A stretch of DNA of 64,000 nucleotides from contig NW_026570224.1 in assembly GCF_019649055.1 (NCBI RefSeq), positions 2,294,001-2,358,000 of the forward strand. The letters are read 5' to 3'. The translations under genes and the position numbers were made by a program. The stretch is from Paramacrobiotus metropolitanus. Taxonomy: Eukaryota > Tardigrada > Eutardigrada > Parachela > Macrobiotidae. This document shows, in pieces, positions 46,051-57,740 of the stretch (position 1 is its first letter; each line of letters starts with the position of its first letter). Under the pieces are notes generated by a model. The model worked only from the letters and a program-made list of their open reading frames with translations. It was not told where the DNA came from and ran no database searches.

Positions 46051-46089
46051 GCTAAGAACACGCACAATTTGCGAATGTGCGTGTTCTTA
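46051..46089. repeat. Hairpin with perfect 15-bp arms and a 9-base loop
   Basis: CTAAGAACACGCACA at 46051-46065 is exactly reversed at 46075-46089. It is 140 bases upstream of the PRRC1 coding start, possibly in its 5' UTR or first intron. It could be a regulatory RNA hairpin or a relic insertion. Confidence 0.75.
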
Positions 46090-46231
46090 GTAGCTCCCTT
46101 CGCACACGACTCAAGATGCGCGAAGTGAGCTCATACATTCTTCATACATCCAGCTACAGTAATTAATTGCTTTCTGTAATAATTAATTCGGAGTGATTTG
46201 CAGAGTTGATCTAATTGGACGTGTATCAAAA

Positions 46232-48645
46232 ATGATGCAAGAAGTGGGAAACGACTCCAACGGGGAAGGCGCCTACGACTTCGTGGCTGATGCTAAGAAA
46301 GACGGAACCCCTTCAGCTGCTTCATCTCTTCCCTCTCTACCAACGCAGCTTCCACGGCAGCCCCTGTACGCTCCTCCCACCAGCACTACCCTTCCAGGGG
46401 CCACCACCTTAAGCCAGAAACCATCGTATGAATTCCCGCCTGGTCTCCAGGGGGGACTGCCCCCCAAAGCCCCTGTCGTTCCCTCTTTCACGCCCCCTAA
46501 TCACCCACCCAGAACCGAGCCCGCGAAATCGGATTTATCCGATTTCCTCAATGCTCTCCCAGCGGGCAAACCACCGAGCATCGGACCGGTTGACAGCACA
46601 GGTCCGGATTTGAACGAGATTTTCGGAAAAGATGTCATGTCAAAACTGCCCCCACTACAGTCTCAGAAGCCCCCTTTGCCCATGAGTTTGGCAGGCAACA
46701 CGCCGACGCCATCGGTAAATCTGGCGAATACTTTACATACATCATCATCGGCCAGTAGTTTACCCTATGGCGGAAATGTTGGAGTTCCGCCAACAACGAT
46801 CCCTCCGAATCCGTCGGGTAATCCCGGATTTTCCGCTTTGCCGCCTCCCCCGACGGGATTCAGCGCCAGTGGCGGTGCGGTTAACCCATTTTCTAGCCAG
46901 GCTGCCGCCACTCATCTGCCGTCGTTTTCCGGCCTGCCGCCGTTACCGGCACATCTGCAGAGCGCGGCACCGAGCAGCGCGGGAGGCAACATTCCGCTAC
47001 CGAATGCAGCGCCTACAGCGGCGCCTTTGGTTCCCGCGCCGGTGCAGATGATGCCGGTGGCGGCAGCGCAGTCACCACCCGGGATGCCACCGGTGCCGCC
47101 ACCGTTCTCAACACCATCCTTTCCCGGGCAGGCTCCAGGATCTTACGAAAGCAGGTGAAGGGATTGCAGCAGTTTACAGCGCTCATTTAAAATGTTTCTG
47201 AGTCTTCGCAGTTTAACATTTTTCAGTTAGCTTTGAAATTGAGAAAAGCTAAAACTCCCAGAAAAAATCCCAGATAGATTTCTAGAGGGAAATTCTGTAT
47301 GTAGTGTAAATTCTAGTTCTCAGTAAATGAAAGTGGATGTTTTCTGGGCATAGGTTATCGAATATATTGTTTAGCAACCCCGGTTACACACAAACCTACA
47401 GTACTTGTATCTTAATTTATTTTTAAAACTGTATTTGTAGTGGGCTAACGAGCATTCCACCTCCTTTGGCGATACCGGCTCAAAGTTCGTATGGAACGAA
47501 TCCAGGATATGGCCAGGCGACCCAGGCCAGCTACGATGTCCAAAGCTATAATTCTGGAAATCAGTATAATTCCGGAACACATGGGCAAGGCACTGGTGGT
47601 TCATCATTTTCGAAGTCATGGTTAGCTCAGGCTTCCTTCGACACAATAAAGAACGTGACCGAGAAGGCTAAAGTGAGCAGACTGACATTCTGATTCTTTT
47701 GAAACCCAAAAACCCAGCATATTGGAAGTTTATACGACACTGAAGAGAATACATAGTTCAAGTATTAGCTAACTGTGTGAATGAAAAAAGTCTGGAATTA
47801 CTAGCTGAAGAGCTTTGATTCTCGTGTTTTAGAGCACCGTGGCCACAATCATGACTACGCTTGATCCTCAGCTGAAAAGCTACACGGGAACTGCTCCAGG
47901 TAAGAGTTATTTTTCACTTCTCCGATAGTCTTGCCCTGCAAGATGTTTTTAACTGGGTTCGCAGGTGGTGGTGAACAGTTGACAAAGGAGATAACAATTT
48001 TCTATATTGGCAATGAGACAAACAATATGATGGATGCTCTAAAAATGGGATTTGAAGGCGTTTATCGGACTTGTTACGTTTACACACGATCTGGTACGGC
48101 GGTTGGGCATAAACAGCAAACGAGTTTCGCGGAAGCACTCAATGTTGCGACACAAACTTTAAATCTTGCCCGTTCGGCGCCACAATTGCAAACGTCGCCG
48201 CTTATTGCTGTGGAGCCTTTCGTAGTGGAATTATTTCCCGAAAAGTAAGTATAACTAAATGCTTAACGTTTATTGCTTTCAAAAAAAACCACATTGTGTG
48301 TCCACGCAGAATTAAAAAACCATAGAATATGCTCTTCTGAAGACTGCGAGAAATGAGAATTTGTATTCAACTTTTAGTTGGTATGTTGGATCGTGCGTTG
48401 CACTGAGTATTCCCGGTGGAGCACTGCTGCACGTGTTCACGCAGCTAAGTCAGTTGCCGACAGGATTAATTAGCCTACCACAAGGAATGACCGTGCTTCC
48501 GACACCGTTGGATGAAATGGTCACACGCGTCATACCCAACACAACACGGGACAGTTGGATGGAACCAGTAACGGGAGTCTCATGGGGCGCCACAGTAGCC
48601 CTCGCTGCTAGATTACTGGCAGCCAATTATCGGCGAAAATTTTAG
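46232..48645 (+). CDS. PRRC1: PRRC1 (proline-rich and coiled-coil-containing protein 1), 5 exons
   Basis: Exons 46232-47154, 47441-47672, 47833-47899, 47965-48244 and 48378-48645 join in frame as 589 residues. An acceptor (TTTGCAG, 46195-46201) precedes the first ATG at 46232, so a 5' UTR intron is likely. Residues 20-385 are Pro/Ser-rich and disordered (PPPTGFSASGG, GMPPVPPPFSTPSFPG). The conserved C-terminal domain follows: TVATIMTTLDPQLKSYTG, GGEQLTKEITIFYIGN, ALKMGFEGVYRTCYVYTRSG, VVELFPENWYVGSCVALS, LHVFTQLSQLPTGLI and MEPVTGVSWGATVALAARLL. These match human PRRC1 (MLTTLDPGMAPYI, ELLPDKWF..., HLETFTQATPVPL). PRRC1 acts at ER exit sites on the inner COPII coat and modulates PKA; it has an inosine-phosphatase-like (NTPase-like) fold. 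It is convergent with CDC27. Confidence 0.88.
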
Positions 48646-49607
48646 TAGTGTATATAATCTTAATAATTACACAAAATTTGTCGTTAAAGTGTATCTCACA
48701 ATGTAGAGATGAATTTAATAGTTACCATCACAATAAGCGTTGACAGCGTCGTGCTGCAAGAACGGCACTTTGTTGCGCTCTCCGACATTTTTATTGTGAA
48801 ATTAAATGAAAAGTTTTATTTTTTAATAATATTCTTTTTTCGTATAATTGCTTTTTAATTTAACGGTGCAGTGTTGCTCGAGTGTTTTTTCCAGATATTC
48901 GTCCGGTAAATTTTGCTCTGGTTTTTGGAGAGATCGTTGAATACTGATAGAAGGTACAACAAAGTATGTGGAGATGCAAGTTTACTTAACATAACGGGAT
49001 TGATCATTGAACTGCAGGACCAGGACGAGCAGAGAATTAAGATAATATTGCAAATGTCAGAAAAAAGTATTAGCACTTTGTACCACAACATTTTCTAACC
49101 GTCACTGTAGACAAAAATGCACAATACATCAATCTGTTAAACGAATTAAATGGATCATAAAGATACAAATGACTACTAGCCAACGTCTAAGCATAACGTA
49201 ATATATGCAAGTTTCCTCTCAGAACAACTTAGAAACAGTTAATCGATCCTGGCAGCCACGCATTTCACAAACGTTTTGGCATTCCACATTTAACAAGCCA
49301 GTGCATTGCGCCAGGAAGATTCGGCCGTCCACCGTCACATCAATCCACAATTTCTCGGCCAAACAATCCAGGAAAAAAACTTGCTTTCTACACAGTTAAA
49401 CGAAAAAAACACAAGCAGGCGCGGCGTCAATCTCACACTGTACTACAAACGGAAAGCTCATGGACCAAAAAACTAAAAGAAGACACATCTTTCCTTAGAT
49501 AGTCCGTAAAATAATAATTGGCAAACCATTAAATAAGCATAAGCACAATCAGTTGTAATGCCTAAACATAAAAGCAGCTTGGAGACGTCCAGAGAAGAAA
49601 GAGACAA
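48646..49607. other. Convergent 3' region of PRRC1 and CDC27
   Basis: AT-rich non-coding sequence with both 3' UTRs. No conserved exon or RNA gene is recognised. Confidence 0.5.
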
Positions 49608-52600
49608 TCACATTTCGGAGGCGTATGTGGTATTCGCTGATGTCGTTCCGGAGGCCGCTCGCTGAGGTACTACATCATCTTCCACACCACCATAGAGTTT
49701 GTTAAAATTTTCCTTTATTTGATTATTCGTGCCTGTATAAAGAAAAACAACTTGAAGCGAAGAGAAAAATAGAATGCGATAAAAGTGCTGTATCAAAATG
49801 AACGTATAAAAAGTAGGGCCTACAGAAGTATTGTTAAACTACCTTTTGGATCCAAATCCATGGCTTTGGAAAAATACATTAAGGCCATATGAGTGTTTCC
49901 AGTCCGTTTGCTGACCTACAGAAAAAATATTAGTTACTGCGATACCAGGAGCAATCTCCGGTCTTCCTAAACTTCTGATCGGTAAAGAACCCGAAGCAAG
50001 AAAAATACAAATAACTCACCTTTCCCATTAAGAAATACACAAGAGACTCCTTCGGCGCCATGTCTTTTAACCTCGATAAATCTTGCATGGCCTCATCCAG
50101 TTTTCCCATCGAGTATAAAAGACTAGCTTTCTGAAAACGACACAGCGGATGATTGGGATAACTGTTGACCGCTGCCGTTAATGTCCGCAGAGCTTCCGGT
50201 GTCTGCTTCAACGCATGCTGAGCAACGGCCAAATTGACTAGGATGATCGGATTGGAGGGATACACGGACAGCGCCTTTTTGAAACTGGTCAGAGCCGACG
50301 CGTACTGCTCCTGTTTGTAGGCTATCAGTCCCATTCCATACCATCCATTGTAATGGGATGGATCAGCACTCAAGGCCATACGGAAGCACTGCACTGCTTT
50401 ATCCATTTCGTCCAACGCAATATATTCATGTCCCAGCAACGTCAGGGCGTATGCATAGTTTGGACTTAACTGGAGCGCACGCCGGAACATCTTGATCGCC
50501 GTTTCATGCTCGCGTTGCAGGCTGAAACGTTAAAACATTAACTGCACCGTCCAATCTGTTACTTCACCTGGGCTAAATATAACAACTACGCCATTGAAAA
50601 ACACCGATGCAAAAACATTCACAAATCTTAAGTTTCTGTTTTAATGCACATTTTTAAAGCCAGACTTCCACGGTACTGTTATCTCCAATAATTTTTTGTA
50701 GCAATAACTGCCAATAAGTGCTTTAAGTACAAGTACAACAGAAGTACCTCTAAATCGTACACTACAGCAAGAATCAATTTTGTCTAATGTATCTTTCTTC
50801 TACAGCCTTAGAAAACATCGCTACTAAGTTATATACTGTACTCAGCACCAAATCTTAAAAAGACAAATTTCGGGATACGAAAAACCCCGCCGGATAAAAT
50901 ACGGATAGGTATGAAAGAGATGTACTGCCATCAGCCAGAAACTTTTTATGGAAAAAAAATTCAGCAACCACATGTGCGATTTACACGAACCTGAAGAGAT
51001 TTCCATAGGCGATATAGGTTTCGGGAGCATACTTGTGGTGCTCAATCAGGTACTTCGCAAGAACAGCCAGATCTTTGTCTTTTTGCAGATGCCATAAGGC
51101 CACGCTGTAGTAATCAATGCCTTTGACATAATACATATCCCGTCGTCTCATCTCCGCAAACGCCCGTACACTCTTGTCGTGTTCCAACATTTCAAAATGT
51201 AGGCGACCTTTCAAGTACCAATAAAATGGAGTATCTTGCTGTTCTGATGAAAAATTGTCCAGTTTCGCAATTGCGTTTTGGATATCATAATTATGCAGAG
51301 CTTGGACTGCTTCCCCTGCACAATATGGCGCGTTAACAAGTCTATTGTTACTCCTGCCAAATTACTGAAGTATTTCTTTCAAAACGGAGAGTTCTTACCA
51401 AACCGATAGTACGAGCGCATAACAAGCCCAGTTAATCGATCCTGCTCAGACAAAACAGCTTCCGTGGATGTAGATGGCTCTACCACGGTGCGAGTCAGCA
51501 CCGACAGCGAAGTCTCCTTCTTCCGCTTCGGTCGCACGACCGCTGGCTCTGGCTTAACTGGTTCAATAACGGGAGTATTCCTTGTGGTTAAAACTGCAAT
51601 AAAAAAATCACAAAATAAAATATTTACATTTTAAAGGATAACATTCTCAGATAAACTCAGAAAACACTCCCAAAAGGTCGGTTTGGACGTCGGTCTTGGG
51701 TTTCGCATCATTGATCATGCAAAAATCTTACCGTTTTCAGTTTTCTCGATAACATCAACCGGCATTTCTTGCTTAATATGGATGTTTTCCTCTAGCTTCT
51801 CAATAGACCGATTCTTCTTAAGGTTCACTTCGGTCAGCTGGCGTTTGTTCAGCGAATTATTCTCTTTCACCGCACTTTTATTGGCTTGAATCCTCGAACT
51901 GCGTCTGAGAGGTGGCTGTGGAGAAACAACCGAAGACACAATAGAGACATCACTGAGTCGGCGAGTCCGCGCAGCTGCTGGGCTCTCCGTGGTGGAGTTG
52001 GATACGGAGACTCTGTAGTCCAGAAGATGACATACAATTTCGCCATCGAAAGTATTTTACAATGAAATTAAACATACCTGAACGGAGGCTTCGACTTAGT
52101 TTTCTTAGCCACAACGGAAATACGGCCATTCGGGCCATCGGTTGATAAGTTCAGGTGAGAATTCGATGACGGCGGTGAGGGAGCGTTGGGTGTACGGAGC
52201 GATGGGGATCCCAAAGACATTATAAACGACGAAGAGATGGGTGAGTGCAACGGACTACCGGATCTCTGACTCTCTTCAACAATGGCTTTCATTCTGGGTT
52301 TTACAGTGCCTGTAAATAACAGCCACCATAAAGCAACGAAACAAACGTTTGTACTATTTCGAATTCATCAGTTTTCGGGGTTATCCGAAATTTACTTTTT
52401 CCACCCCATCCATCACCTATTTGCAACTGATTATATCAATACAACCAAACCATTTGTATTCAAAAAACAACGAAATGCAAACAACTGCAGCTCCAGCATA
52501 TGCAGCTTACCCGTTGGTCTATCCAGGAATTTTACGTTTCAATGTAATTGTAAAGAATATGGCTTTTGCAGTCTACTTACCAACAATATTTCTTTCGGAA

Positions 52601-53419
52601 GTTTTAGGAATACTTTTCTTGACAAGAGCTGGTTTCAAGGGTGTGGAAGCTATCACAGGCGGGGTACTCGATACCACTTCATCAACTGGAGCCATTTCGA
52701 CATCCTCGGAAACGGGAGGACTTTCCGAATGGCCCTCATTATCCAGATCCAACGACTGACTGGACTTGGATGCGATCATACGGAAGAAAGTTTCTTTGGT
52801 GTCCACATTCTCTTTCATACGGCATAGTCCTTCGAATGTGCTCCACTGAAACGGATTTAACGACAGGGCCCGTTTCATCGCCGAAGCAGCAAGCTCGCGC
52901 CTGTGATAATATGGGAACGCATGAATGGTCTCGCTGTTATTTACAAAAATTATGCCCATGAAATACCTCTGAAATTTCTGATGAACGTTTCCCAGTAACT
53001 GCAGGGCATAACTGACAGTATCGGGTTTGTAGAAATTCTCGACATCCTCAATGGTGTAGGGTTTGGCGAAGTCCGAAGCGTTGGCAAGCACACTTTCTGC
53101 CCGGTGATAATCCTCCAGATCACAACAAATTCTTCCAAACAGGTACCGTATGTCTACAAATGTCCCAGTAAAGATTATACAGAATTCTGCTGAGACGACA
53201 AGAACACTACGCACCCGGACTAGCCTGCTCAGGGTGACACCGACTGAGTATTTCGAAGGCGCGATGTTTGTTTCCGGCCCGATATAAACATGTGGCCAAT
53301 AAGAATGCGGATTCATCTGTGTTGCTCTCGGCGTAGAGCCTCTCCGCGGCAAAGATGGCATCGTCGTAGGCATAATGATTCAAGGCATTCCAGATGGCTG
53401 TTTTTACAGAGTCCACCAT
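49608..53419 (-). CDS. CDC27: Anaphase-promoting complex subunit 3 (CDC27), 10 exons
   Basis: Ten exons (53419-53215, 53153-52967, 52900-52581, 52309-52078, 52012-51732, 51593-51399, 51315-50991, 50521-50020, 49915-49843, 49732-49608) read in frame as 814 residues. The start MVDSVKTAIWNALNHYAYDD matches the family N-terminus; the longer upstream frame is probably cut by a 5' UTR acceptor. N-terminal TPR repeats (FLLATCLYRAGNKHRAFEIL, SLNPFQWSTFEGLC) are followed by a disordered middle with RRSSRIQANKS. Then comes a C-terminal TPR superhelix (YYSVALWHLQKDKDLAVLAK, NYAYALTLLGHEYIALDEMD, HYNGWYGMGLIAYKQEQYAS, ESLVYFLMGKVSKRTGNTHM). CDC27 is the TPR-arm subunit of the APC/C that binds Ile-Arg tails of CDC20/CDH1 and APC10. 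One intron is 66 bases. A DDVVPQR tail replaces the long acidic tail of vertebrates. Confidence 0.95.
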
Positions 53420-54638
53420 CACAGCGCCCCGCTGCACAGCAAAAATTAAAGCAAACAACAAAGAACTTGAGAAAAGCAGCTTTTTCCGTATAGCTTCACT
53501 ATGCACATGATAAAAATCCATATTTGTACGTGAGCATGCTCATGCATGGTTTTATCGTCACAAGCAAATAAAACCAGATTTGATAATTCAGTAAAATAAC
53601 TTAAACATGTAAATTAAAAGTATTTTTCAAGAAAACAAAACACAGTAGAAGTATATTTTTAGAATTTCACAAAATCATTCTGAATTCGCTGCAAAATCGT
53701 TCTGAATACGACCATCGTTGCAAAATCGTTCTGAATTGCAGCGTATTCTCTTGCTCATATTCGACGACCTGCAGTCCTGTATTTAAAAAAAACCATATAT
53801 AGTATCATATACCAATCTTACTTTGTTTTAGAATTCATAATTATTTGAAAAACCGATAGTGAAACTTTCACTTAAACGTAAGAGCAAAACACTGCTGCTT
53901 GGCTATGCAGTATGCACCATAGATCATGTCCTCATCGTCCAGTCGAATGACTGACTAAAAATCAAGAATCTCGATGACTCTACAAGTCAATGACACACGA
54001 GACGTTCACTGAAAATCTCCTGTTTCTTCAAAATCCCTTACCTTAAGTTAGTCCTTACCCTAAGTTATCTAATACTCAAAAAGCAGCAGCTCAACAATTC
54101 ATCTGAAAATGAGGCACGAATGAGGAGAATGTCAACAGAAAAGAACAACGACCTTCATGCCCACCTACAACTACGTCGATAACGGTAGTGTTCGTAAATC
54201 ACTTCCAGAGTTTTCCCAAGCCTGTTCAATCCGCCCTTACAATCGTTATCGTCAAGTTTCATGATAAGGGTATTTTGGTTTTCTTTAAAAAAAGCAACAC
54301 TTTTTGGAACCCAAATGCTTTGGAGAACAAACTACACTATCGAGCGATGAGTTGATCGCCCGATTAAACTGAGAAAAACCTTTTTCGAAATCATTTCGCA
54401 GCTGATTTCTTGAACATTCCTCGGAAAAGAGATTGACAAACTAATTAACGTTCAAAGCACATACTGAGTTACTAAAAATACGCTACAAATGTTAGAACTG
54501 AAGACCAAATTTAAATGTTATTTTTAAATATTATTATTGCCCCTCGTAAAAATGCGTTCTTTGCATCTTGCTCCAATCACAGTGCAGCTACCTACTTGCA
54601 CTGAATTCGTGTACACCATCTTAAAGTTGTTGCAGAAC

Positions 54639-54879
54639 TTACCACACAATCCTCGTCGTCCTCCGGAAGGGAAAGACGAAAACGTTTGGACCTGTGGGAC
54701 GAAATGGTGGCGGAATCAGGGAGATGATTACGTCCTCCAGGAAAATCAGTGGAGGACAAGTGCGAATTCTGGGATGCCACACATGAATAAACCCTCTTAC
54801 GGTTCAATGCATCAAGTCGATTTCTTTCTGATTGTAGGTAATCTGCGATACCAGATGAGGATAAAGATTCCGTAATCAT
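54639..54879 (-). CDS. Orphan exon-like open segment (tentative)
   Basis: ATG at 54879 opens about 80 codons (MITESLSSSGIADYLQSERN, later HRSKRFRLSLPEDDEDCV) ending at a strong donor-like GATTGTGTG|GTAAGTTC. The composition, a Ser-rich part then basic then acidic, looks like a nuclear protein segment. No downstream partner exon was found, so this may be a first exon of an unseen gene or chance. Confidence 0.25.
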
Positions 54880-55640
54880 TAGGTTTTAGAAAATTCCGTA
54901 GATGTGCTTAAATCGTTCGAATTGTGATTTTACGCACGAAATGAGGCGACGTAATGCAGTAACCTATCGTTCATCATTTTGAACCAGAAAATTATGGCAG
55001 CTGCTGATGGTGAGTGCTATGCAAGTGCAAAGCAAGCAACGTAACAACTACAAGATGGGTGTTCCAATGCAGGCTCAGTGGAAACACAGCTGCAGTCAGG
55101 CTGTCTGGCAGTTTGCCGCTGTCGCTGTCATACACTACTCTGATTTTCCAGTAGAATAGGTGTTGCTTGATGGAACTAGCAATGCTGGTTAAATGTGAAC
55201 TTGCTGTTACGTGATAACGCTGACCACGTGTTTCCGCCAGACAAACAAGCAATCATGGCCACAGCTTTGGTCAAGAAACCTAGAAATGTTTTGAAAAGTG
55301 GATTTAAATTGATTTGAATTTGAAAGTGGATGCTGATTTGCATTGATTATTATAAATCGGCTTTAAGCCGATTTAGAATGCGTTGCCTAAGTGAAAGATG
55401 GTAAAATTTAAGAATACTGAATACTCATTAGACACTGGAATAAAATACTATATGTAAGTATATGAATTTATAGCAACATTAAGGGGCAGGTGCGCTAAGC
55501 TCCAAAACCGATTAAGAAACCGATTAACAACATGACATGAAGAAGAATGAATGCATAAAAGTTGTCATACGGAGACTGGAGATTAATATTTTACCTATAG
55601 AAGTACTGGACAGTGGACTATAATACTCCTTCCAGACTGG

Positions 55641-55689
55641 ATCTTATGAAGAAATTAACTGGAAGTTCCAGTTAATTTCTCCATAAGAT
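55641..55689. repeat. 49-bp near-perfect palindrome with a one-base centre
   Basis: 24-base arms (ATCTTATGAAGAAATTAACT... against its reverse complement) around G at 55665, with one mismatch; the innermost 15 bases are perfect. It is non-coding and could be a hairpin MITE relic or a cruciform-forming site. Confidence 0.85.
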
Positions 55690-56297
55690 TGTGAATAATG
55701 CCTGTGTGTTTGAATTTGAAATCTAACAATTTAAAACGCTACAAACAAACAATTCAGAAAAAGCAAACACAGTGCGTAAGTACTTCCTACTTCCTAGTTG
55801 CTACCCCATTCGGAAACCATAACGCCGTAGCGGCCGTTCAACATTGAGTACTGTGGTCAAACCGTTTTTTTAAAAGAATCTGTCATAGTACTAACTTTAA
55901 TTTTGGATGCACTAATTTCAAAATTTTCTAAAGTAGTAGTAGAGCTGGCCCAGAGGTAACTTGCGTAATCCTAACTAACGCAACCATTGAAAGATGCATC
56001 ACGGGAAGGCCCACAAACGAAGTGAGACTTAGTTAATTTTAATTTCGAAAATCATAAAACAGCTACATAAAACCTATTTAACACCGGCTTGAAGACAGCA
56101 AAAAAACAAAACCGCTGCTAAATACAAACAAGCTCTCGGATGCGGATTCCACCATAGTGTATTTTCAAAAAGAAAGCAAGAAGTGTTTCTAAAATGCGTT
56201 GCGTTGCAGGGCTGATTTTTAACAAAAATTCCCCAATTCCCATAATCGCTGGTTTAAAAACTACAGCCTCCTGCCAAAAAATAAGCATGTTTTCCCG

Positions 56298-56819
56298 CTA
56301 CACGTCCGTTTTGATGGGCTGGTTAACAGGTATCGCCTCGATTTCAATTCGCAAGCACAACCATTCGCCCAATAAGGTGGCCAGAACAGCTGCGAGGATT
56401 TGTACTATCCACCACGTCACAGCCGAAGGAAACTGGGAACAATAAATCCAGGATAGACATAAATGGATTAAAATACACGTGGCCACAAAATCCAAACATA
56501 ATTTGGACCGTTTGACAAGAATCTGCAGCATGAAAGCCAGTGCGAGCGCATTGAGAAAATACATAAGGACCAGCCATCGTCCTGTGGTGCTCTGCAAGGT
56601 AACCGTTTCAGGGTCTAGGAGGTATCGTAGGCTTAGGGGATATCCCATCGGTCGGCTGCCGATTAGTAGAAGTGCCGTGGACGAAGCATAAAAAATACTC
56701 TGGATGGCACCGATTTGGGTTATTATGAGAAATGGATCGAAAACTTGCGGACGGAACTGACCAGATGCTGATGGAGAGTGCAAAGGTTGATACTCCGCGA
56801 CGCTGGAGTCTTCGCCCAT
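56298..56819 (-). CDS. SYS1: SYS1 Golgi-localised integral membrane protein, single exon
   Basis: A single-exon 173-residue protein. After a short tail (MGEDSSVAEYQPLHSPSA), SGQFRPQVFDPFLIITQIGA matches AGQFRSYVWDPLLILSQI of human SYS1. Four membrane segments follow (AIQSIFYASSTALLLI, LVLMYFLNALALAFMLQILV, LDFVATCILIHLCLSWIYCS, WWIVQILAAVLATLLGEWLC). CLDFVAT, SQFPSAVTWW and GEWLCLRIEIEAIPVN align with family signatures CLDF, SSRFPSALTWW and GEYLCMRTELKEIPLN. SYS1 forms a Golgi complex that recruits the small GTPase ARFRP1 and, through it, ARL1 and GRIP golgins. The length exceeds the human 156 residues by the N-terminal tail. It is head to head with VARS, 0.9 kb apart. Confidence 0.93.
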   Translation of the reverse strand: MGEDSSVAEYQPLHSPSASGQFRPQVFDPFLIITQIGAIQSIFYASSTALLLIGSRPMGYPLSLRYLLDPETVTLQSTTGRWLVLMYFLNALALAFMLQILVKRSKLCLDFVATCILIHLCLSWIYCSQFPSAVTWWIVQILAAVLATLLGEWLCLRIEIEAIPVNQPIKTDV

Positions 56820-57740
56820 AATGCTGATTCAGTTTCACCGCTGAACGGTTTATAACATGTCAAAAAAAACAGCACAACATCGCCATCCACGGTGATCCAA
56901 CCCACTTCTCAGCGACTTCTCATGAACGAGTGACGAATATGGAAATCATTTCCAAAAGCTGTTCGCAGCTCAGCATCATCCAAAGAAACTGTTACAGCTG
57001 TGTACGGAAAGGCTCCAAAAGATGCTATAACTTCCAGGTTTGAAATACTGAGCTAATTATAACTCCTACCAGGCGAAGAAAACATTTTAACTACAAATTC
57101 GCAATTCCACGTCTCTAAAACTAGTCCACAAAATTTGTGACAAAATGAAAAACGACACAAGAAACGGAACAATATCGCCGTGACACCGTGTGAGATTGAA
57201 AAAAGTTGAGTTGTGCTAAAAAATGTCCTAAATGAATCATGGGCGTCCACCGTTGCGTCCAATAGCGCATTAAGGGAGGTGTGGCAACCAAATATAAAAT
57301 TCTGAAATCAAGCGAAAAATTGCGAGAAGCATTTCGTAAACTGAATCCCTTTTGCATCATCAGATGTTCCAGCTCTGAAATAACTGAATTGTTGATAAGA
57401 GCACAAATTGTATACAAACATCAACATTTTATCCAGTCTCCTTGGTCTATATATGGTTGGGTTATTTCTGAAGAAAACGTTTATTGCAGTTTGCCGTGTA
57501 AAGTGTCAAGTAACATTTAACACTTACGAATACGGAAAACCGTATTTTTGACTCGTTGGCAGTTTGTGACTTCGTACCAATCTCGCTGCCAGCGGAAGTA
57601 CTGTACTTGTGAGAATTTTGGCGTTCCATATCTTCCTTGACATCGATAGCAGGAACGACAGATTTTGTGCCTTCTGCAAACGGGGCAGCTTTGATTTGAC
57701 AGTTTTTAAGAGATTCTGAAGTAACAACAAATCGTTGATA
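56820..57740. other. Divergent upstream region of SYS1 and VARS
   Basis: Non-coding; the two start codons are 922 bases apart. Contains only short chance frames. No TATA or CpG island stands out. Confidence 0.45.

Larger units (their letters stand above)
38360..46231. other. Repeat-rich gene desert
   Basis: 7.9 kb without a recognisable host gene. It is filled by a minisatellite, two satellite arrays with a shared core, four copies of a dispersed repeat, tandem duplications and hairpins, each listed separately. Between 39.4 and 40.9 kb and between 45.2 and 46.2 kb I see only AT-rich sequence with short imperfect repeats, such as a CCAGCATGATT motif repeated near 45362-45408. Confidence 0.6.
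53420..56297. other. Intergenic interval between CDC27 and SYS1
   Basis: 2.9 kb with no confidently recognised gene. It includes a possible orphan exon (54592-54879, minus) and a strong palindrome (55641-55689). Short Lys/Arg-rich minus-strand frames near 54160-54270 (MKLDDNDCKGGLNRLG) might be another exon of the same hypothetical gene, but splice links are not established. Confidence 0.4.

Noticed and set aside
53420-53521. Upstream 34-residue hydrophobic extension of CDC27
   Set aside because: A good acceptor (TTTGCTGTGCAG) lies just before the downstream ATG and the family starts near MVDSVK, so the extension is probably intronic or UTR.
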